From assembly GCA_001247695.2 (NCBI GenBank), contig LGRX02027081.1:1-64000 (forward strand): a stretch of DNA of 64,000 nucleotides, in the 5' to 3' direction. Numbering within the stretch: the first letter of the stretch is position 1; the number at the start of each line of letters is the position of its first letter. Made by a program: the position numbers and the translations under genes. Source of the stretch: Cymbomonas tetramitiformis (taxonomy: Eukaryota; Chlorophyta; Pyramimonadophyceae; Pyramimonadales; Pyramimonadaceae). This document shows, one piece after another, positions 59,345 to 64,000 of the stretch. The notes beneath the pieces are model-generated. The model saw only the letters and a list, made by a program, of their open reading frames with translations. It searched no databases and was not told the DNA's origin.

Positions 59345-59519
59345 AGTACATATGTTATTTCTGCACCCAACTTTGGTGTCATTCTTGTACTTGCTCGCGG
59401 CGGATTTTAGGAACGGGATGGTTCATGTATACCCTAAGTGTACCCAACATCCGCCGCGAGCAAGTACACAAAAGTACAAGAATGAAGCCAAAGTTGGGTG
59501 CAGAAATAACATATGTACT
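59345..59519. repeat. Fold-back with arms of about 60-70 bp
   Basis: The left arm 59345-59404 and right arm 59450-59519 are complementary apart from a short insertion (ACACAAAAGT) in the right arm. Landmarks are AGTACATATGTTATTTCTGC and CTTGCTCGCGGCGGA. The 45-bp loop carries GTAC motifs. Neither arm is coding. Confidence 0.85.
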
Positions 59520-59686
59520 CATCAACTACATTCGGGTACATGCAGGGTACATCATTTGCGTACTGATAAGGTCCCCATGTACCGAGAACGTACGGTGATA
59601 GCGTGTCGGGTACACACGTACCCGGTATGTCAACCTACTAATACATGTTCGGTACGTATGTACCCGCAATGTCTTCCCGTATGCAG

Positions 59687-59809
59687 ATCCATGCGACATG
59701 GGCAGGAGCGTCGGGGACGCCCTCGGTATCTTCGCCCGCCCCCGGCGCATGCATGGCGACAACACGGTCGACAACGACCCGTTCACGACACCGACGATGT
59801 CGATGCAAG
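59687..59809 (+). CDS. Candidate exon upstream of the CACTA gene
   Basis: Bounded by acceptor TATGCAG and donor CAAG/GTGCG. One frame reads PCDMGRSVGDALGIFARPRR and MHGDNTVDNDPFTTPTMSMQ, which looks protein-like, but no ATG and no partner exon with matching phase was found: the next acceptor at 60148 leads to a TAG. It may belong to a decayed gene. Confidence 0.35.
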
Positions 59810-60269
59810 GTGCGTTCTTCCCTTCATAAAGTAATGCGTGCACCCCGGGTACACGTGCACCTTACCGTTCTTCAGTTGGTACATGGCCGGTGTGACGTCG
59901 GTACATACGTACCGGACACTTACGCAGGAAGGTGAAACGAAATATGCCGGAAATTCTTGCTTATGGTCACAATGTGCGCCGGAGGCCCTGCAAAAACTTT
60001 CATTTTGCGTGGGCGCGTCGTGTGGGAATGCATGCCTTAGTGGGAGCATGTGTCCGCATTCACCGTACACACGCGGTACACGCGTACCATTGTGATTATT
60101 CCCGGGTGCATGTGTACCGATAATGTACCGACTGACTGTGCTTCGCAGGAACGTGCGTGGCGAGCGTCGTGTACCTCAACAATCCGACCTAGACCACTGG
60201 GTCGTGGCTGGGGGACCACGTGCACGTGGCCGCCGCCTTCACCTGGACGCGGCTTTATTACAATCAACC

Positions 60270-61348
60270 ATGACAAATAGCTCCGCATGGGAGTCCGAGT
60301 TTTGGGAGGGAGAACGTTCCGGGGACGTGGGATGCGATGTAGCGGAGAGATTATTTTATCGCCAAGGACGTGGTGATGATCGTGCATCTTCCGCGTGGCC
60401 TTGGCTGTCTGCCCTGCCGGAAAATCCTTCCATACATCTCACTGCCGGTGCTCCCGCACCGGAAGGCTCGGCGGTTGTCGAGGAAATAACCGACGCCGTA
60501 TGCGGCACCATTACCGACGGCGATCCTTCAACTGGGGTGGATATTGGCATGGCGGGGTGCGTTCTTACCCGTACATAAATCCCCGCTCGATCTCCATTTC
60601 CACGAATCCACGCAGGTTGATTGGGTTCGTTCTAGGCTCGTGCCATAATTATGGTGGACACCCACTAACCCTTTGGTACGTGTTGCGTACATGTGCACCC
60701 ATACATGTGTGGTGCATCCACAGTGCATATGTACGGCACCTGGGAATCGTTGGGTGCATATGTACCGAGCAAAGACGCATGCAAGCAAGTGAAACAAAAG
60801 ATGCCGGAAATCCCTTCTTATGGTTACCTTGTGCGCCGGAGGCCCTGCCAAAATTTTCATGTTCGCATACGAAAATTTATGTTGGCCCTGTCTTTTCATT
60901 GTACCGACATTGCTAGTATGGTCCTGTCAACGGGTACATGGCCGGTACATGTGCACCAGAGCTGTGGTACATCACTGGTACATGTGTACTGACGTACAGC
61001 TTCAACCTCCTTCCAAAACCCCTCCGCCTCATGTGCCACAGCCCGGTGGTTGACGACGAGACGGCGGCAGCGGCGGCGTTTGATAACGTACTTCGTAACA
61101 CGATTGTGGAACATCGCCATGACATGGGTGAGTGGACGTGTGACTATTTGGATGACTATGCACGAGGATTTCCCGACCTCGACGTTAATCGTACCCAACA
61201 CTTGAACGCGTTCTCCGCCGAAACAAAGTTCGCGGGCAAGTACTTCATATGTGAGTCGACTGATGGCATAATACCGTTGCCGGACTTGATCGTGATGCAA
61301 CAAGAAGTTGCCGATTGGGTACGCCATTGCTTACTGACGGGCTTCCAA
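60270..61348 (+). CDS. Two exons of unknown protein, possibly 5' part of the CACTA gene
   Basis: Exon 60270-60556 starts at ATG (MTNSSAWESEFWEGE) and ends GCGGG/GTGCGT. Exon 61000-61348 begins after ACGTACAG and ends TTCCAA/GTAAGG. Phases close exactly (two bases plus one), giving GMAG joined to FNLLPKPLRLMCHS. The second exon includes VVDDETAAAAAFDNVLRN, DYLDDYARGFPDLDVN and IPLPDLIVMQQEVADWVRH. It leaves phase 0, which fits the start of the zinc-motif exon at 61700. No family recognised for these two exons. Confidence 0.5.
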
Positions 61349-61966
61349 GTAAGGGGTTCCGGTTAATTGGAATGATGACGATGAAGCCAGATGGGTTCTT
61401 TGCAAGGCACCCCCTCCCCCCCCGCCGAGGTGAGATTTCTTGCCCGTGCTGTCGAAGTAGTCTGCGGTGTGTTGTTGGTGCATATGTACCGTAAGTGCAC
61501 GCGTTTCACAGTACTCACGCGGTGCACACGTACCAGGATCGCACCGATATCGCGTACTCGCAAGGTACATGCGCACCCAGTGAGTTGATAACTTGTGTTT
61601 GAAACTCGATCCTTGGCCACGCGGTGGTACCCACCCGCGTTGATGATCCCGCGCGCGTGGGTGCGAGGTGCTCGCAGAAGTACGCGGGACCGACCTCAGT
61701 TGATTCCTTGCAAATGCCTCAAATGCGATGGCAAGGAACTAGTGTCGTGGAGAACGTCGCTCCACCACGTCAACAAGTTCGGTCCGCGCATCACCTCGGC
61801 CGATGCCGTGATGGAGGACGGTGAAGCCGTGGCCAAGGAGACCCTGCGCACGGTCGACGCGGACGCCAATTCACATACGAAAATTCATGTTGACTCTGTC
61901 TTGTCATTGTTCCGACATTGCTAGTATGGTCCTGTCAACGGGTACATGGCCGGTACAATCATGTGC
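60790..61966 (+). repeat. Intronic blocks shared between introns
   Basis: Block A (GCCGGAAATTCTT, then TGCGCCGGAGGCCCTGC) occurs at 59945-60010 and 60800-60865. Block B (CACATACGAAAATTCATGTTG, with small differences, to GACATTGCTAGTATGGTCCTG) occurs at about 60861-60955 and 61872-61966. Different introns of one gene thus carry copies of the same sequence, indicating intron duplication or a repeat living in introns. Confidence 0.7.
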
Positions 61967-64000
61967 ACCTGGGGCATGTGTACCGGGCGTGCACCCGGGC
62001 AAGGTACGCTGCGGGTACACGCGCACCCGACATGTTTCGCACGAGCAAAGCAGTGATGTGATGAAGGGGGGGAAGGGGGGGTCGCTTGCAGGCGAAAAGG
62101 GCAAATACACCATGCGAGATTCTCCTTGGCAGATTCCCGACGTCAAAACCAATTCTTATCGCTCATTGGATGCCGCTGGCTTTTGGGCTAGAGATGGCGA
62201 ATTTCCACGAGCTTGGGGAAGTGGCCAATGGAAATTGTTGAAGCTTGCTATGGATGGAAGGGCGAAGAAGCTGAAAGCGCACGAGTACTTGGTAATGTTC
62301 GTCTCCGGCATGTTTGCAACTCTCGCGGCTTGGCCACGCGATGACAATTCCTTTAATCCACTCGCCAAGATTGTTGGAGACCTCACCACCATCATAAGGG
62401 AGTTGACTTCGCACAAGCTCATCCCGAAGGTGCGATAAAATATGCTCCTCCATCCCACATGACACCTGCAACTGCAAGCACGTAGGGTACATTTACGGGG
62501 TACACGCCTGGTACACACGCCCTCGGTGCGTACCCGGCGCGGTGCATGCCGGGTACATATGTAACAGAATAACGGTGCGTATGTACTTGCTTTGTACCCG
62601 GTACATAGAATGTCCCGGTACGCGTGCACCCACCTTGCACGGGGCGTGTGTCGATACAGGACAAGGCGTCATTGGACAAGTATGTACAAGAATGGTTCGA
62701 GAACATCGAGAGCACTCGGGGAATGTGTTCACCACATTGGTGGGTACTTAACACGCACTTGCTTTCGCACACGGTCGATCAGATGTTTGACCTCGGGCGG
62801 GTTCGCGAGTATTGGATGTACGTGTTCGAGTCGTATAATGGGAAGATCGGGAGATGGGTGAAGAACAACGCGTTTCCAATACAGAGCATCATGAACGGCA
62901 TCGGCAGACAGGACATGATACGGTTCGTGCGTGGACTCCTCATGGCATTACGCCAAGAGGTGCCAATGCCGTTCCACACGAAGGTCATCACCGTGGACCC
63001 GGTTGGCGTCAACAACGTGGGGGAAAACCACAATCTCACCGACCTCGAGCAACAGCAGCTGACCAAGTGGATGAGGAACAATATCCAGCACTACATAAAT
63101 CTCGAGGAACTACAACCACCTCATCTCCAAGTAAGTCGCATGTGGAGCATTGCGGGTGCACGTGTACCCACCATGTACCATAGGCCAGTACGTGTGCACC
63201 CGGTCGCAACCGTTTCCAGTGCTGGCCGGGTACATTTGTACCTAGCCTGCATCCGTAATGAAGTGCACGCGCCGTACTTACGTCCCCGACATTTCCGTAG
63301 TGCTTAGGCGCCATGTGTTGTTTGCAGACGGCGCACCTTCAGGTCAAAGGCACCGGGTACCGCCAAGTACAAGATGCACATCGACCTGGACCCCACCCCA
63401 TGGTTGGGAAGACAATACACAGAGTATGAGCGCGCTCTACTCGAAGGTTACCCTCCTCGATGCCGCAAGTTCAATCGAGTGCAAGTGGGTACGATGAAGT
63501 TCCGGACCGCATCCATGGACAAAAAGTTCAAGACAGTGCAATGTTACTTCCGATCCTTTTACGTCGAGAGGGTGAGGACGAAGGTCGCGAGCAAACAAAG
63601 GAACAAACAGACCGGTGAGTACACAATCATGTACCGCCAGTACCCGTACACCCTCGGTACATACACACCTAATAACATGGGAACGTGTGGGTACATGTGT
63701 ACCCGTCATGGCTTTATGCTGGGTACGTCCTGGGTACACATGTACCAGTGCACAGTAGTGTGCAGGCCGAACATGCATGCACGAGCCGAGCGGTGCGAGA
63801 CTGATTTGATATCGATGTGATGGTACATACGTGCTTGATGTCGGGAGGGGGGATGCTTATATTCCAGGTTCGGCCGGGTGGATGACATCTATCGAGTGGA
63901 GCTTGGAGGAAGACCGTACGTGTTTGTCAAGGTTTCGTGGCTCAAGAAGCCAACTAAAGCTTTAACGGCCGCTTTGCGTGCGAGGCATTCCATCATAGGA
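61700..64000 (+). CDS. CACTA (En/Spm, TNP2-type) transposase gene, partial and apparently without DDE core
   Basis: Exon 61700-about 61920 has the Cys cluster PCKCLKCDGKELVSWRTSLHH seen at the N-terminus of TNP2-type proteins. An exon from about 62054 or 62093 to 62429 contains AKKLKAHEYLVMFVSGMF and ends at GTGCGA. Exon 62660-63130 carries a DUF4218-like region (HWWVLNTHLLSHTVDQMFDLG, WMYVFESYNGKIGRWVKNNA). Exon 63328-63614 (NRVQVGTMKFRTASMDKKFK) and the exon from 63868 (FGRVDDIYRVELGGRPYVF) together resemble DUF4216. The gene runs off the window. The exons at 62.4 and 62.66 kb join in phase 0, but the phases around 63328-63614 do not close. The catalytic transposase region expected between the Cys cluster and DUF4218 is not seen. 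Confidence 0.65.

Larger units (their letters stand above)
57308..63867. repeat. Intron-confined GTAC motif, dozens of copies
   Basis: Copies approximate GGTACAYRTGTACC, with variants such as GGGTACACGTGCACC, GGTGCATATGTACC, CGGTACACGCGTACC and GGTACGCGTGCACC. Most substitutions are transitions, so the alternating purine-pyrimidine order over the 12-base core is kept. Copies crowd every intron and spacer of the plus-strand gene (59.5-63.87 kb). Weaker copies occur in both introns of the minus-strand gene. They are nearly absent from exons and not seen in this form in the first 56 kb. Confidence 0.75.

Overview
This window looks like a slice of a nuclear eukaryotic genome built almost entirely of mobile elements. 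I see no host housekeeping gene, rRNA or canonical tRNA. Genes at the right end have GT-AG introns, and the elements are non-LTR, LTR and CACTA/DDE types. An alga of the green lineage is my best guess. A LINE with both an AP-type and a restriction-like endonuclease plus a Ulp1-like protease is the Dualen/RandI type described from Chlamydomonas, and Ty3/gypsy elements carrying a cytosine methyltransferase have been reported from the streptophyte alga Klebsormidium. Genus and species are not determined.

Layout. 0-3.5 kb: a 76-bp tandem repeat, fold-backs and a decayed DDE-like transposase pseudogene (minus strand). 3.7-7.3 kb: a 3.6-kb fold-back element with long inverted termini and an array of a 20-bp palindrome. 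7.4-9.6 kb: two relics, a gag pseudogene and a fragment of an ORF that recurs at 49 kb. 9.6-16.5 kb: gene-poor, with several tandem repeats. 16.5-18.2 kb: a MITE and short palindromes. 18.2-36.8 kb: a gag-only LTR element with near-identical LTRs and a 5-bp target duplication, whose right LTR is split by a 15.3-kb LINE encoding one uninterrupted protein of about 4,990 residues. 36.8-53.2 kb (minus): a very large Ty3/gypsy-like element with gag, an aspartic protease ORF, a hydrophobic multi-pass ORF, and a 2,100-residue polyprotein of RT, RNase H, DNMT3-like cytosine methyltransferase, integrase, PHD finger and a second methyltransferase-like domain. Nine hairpin repeats with compensatory base changes lie upstream of its gag. 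54.4-56.9 kb: a second gag-only element, broken. 56.8-64 kb: a three-exon minus-strand gene of unknown family diverging from plus-strand exons that end in CACTA (TNP2-type) domains and run off the window. Their introns are packed with a GTAC-bearing alternating purine-pyrimidine motif.

Order of events: the gypsy-type element was hit by the gag-only element (CATTC target duplication), which was hit by the LINE (11-bp duplication). The LINE and its host LTR are therefore the youngest insertions, while the gag pseudogenes at 7.4 and 55 kb are older members of the gag-only family. The most notable system is the gypsy-type polyprotein, which joins DNA methylation, chromatin reading and integration in one chain.
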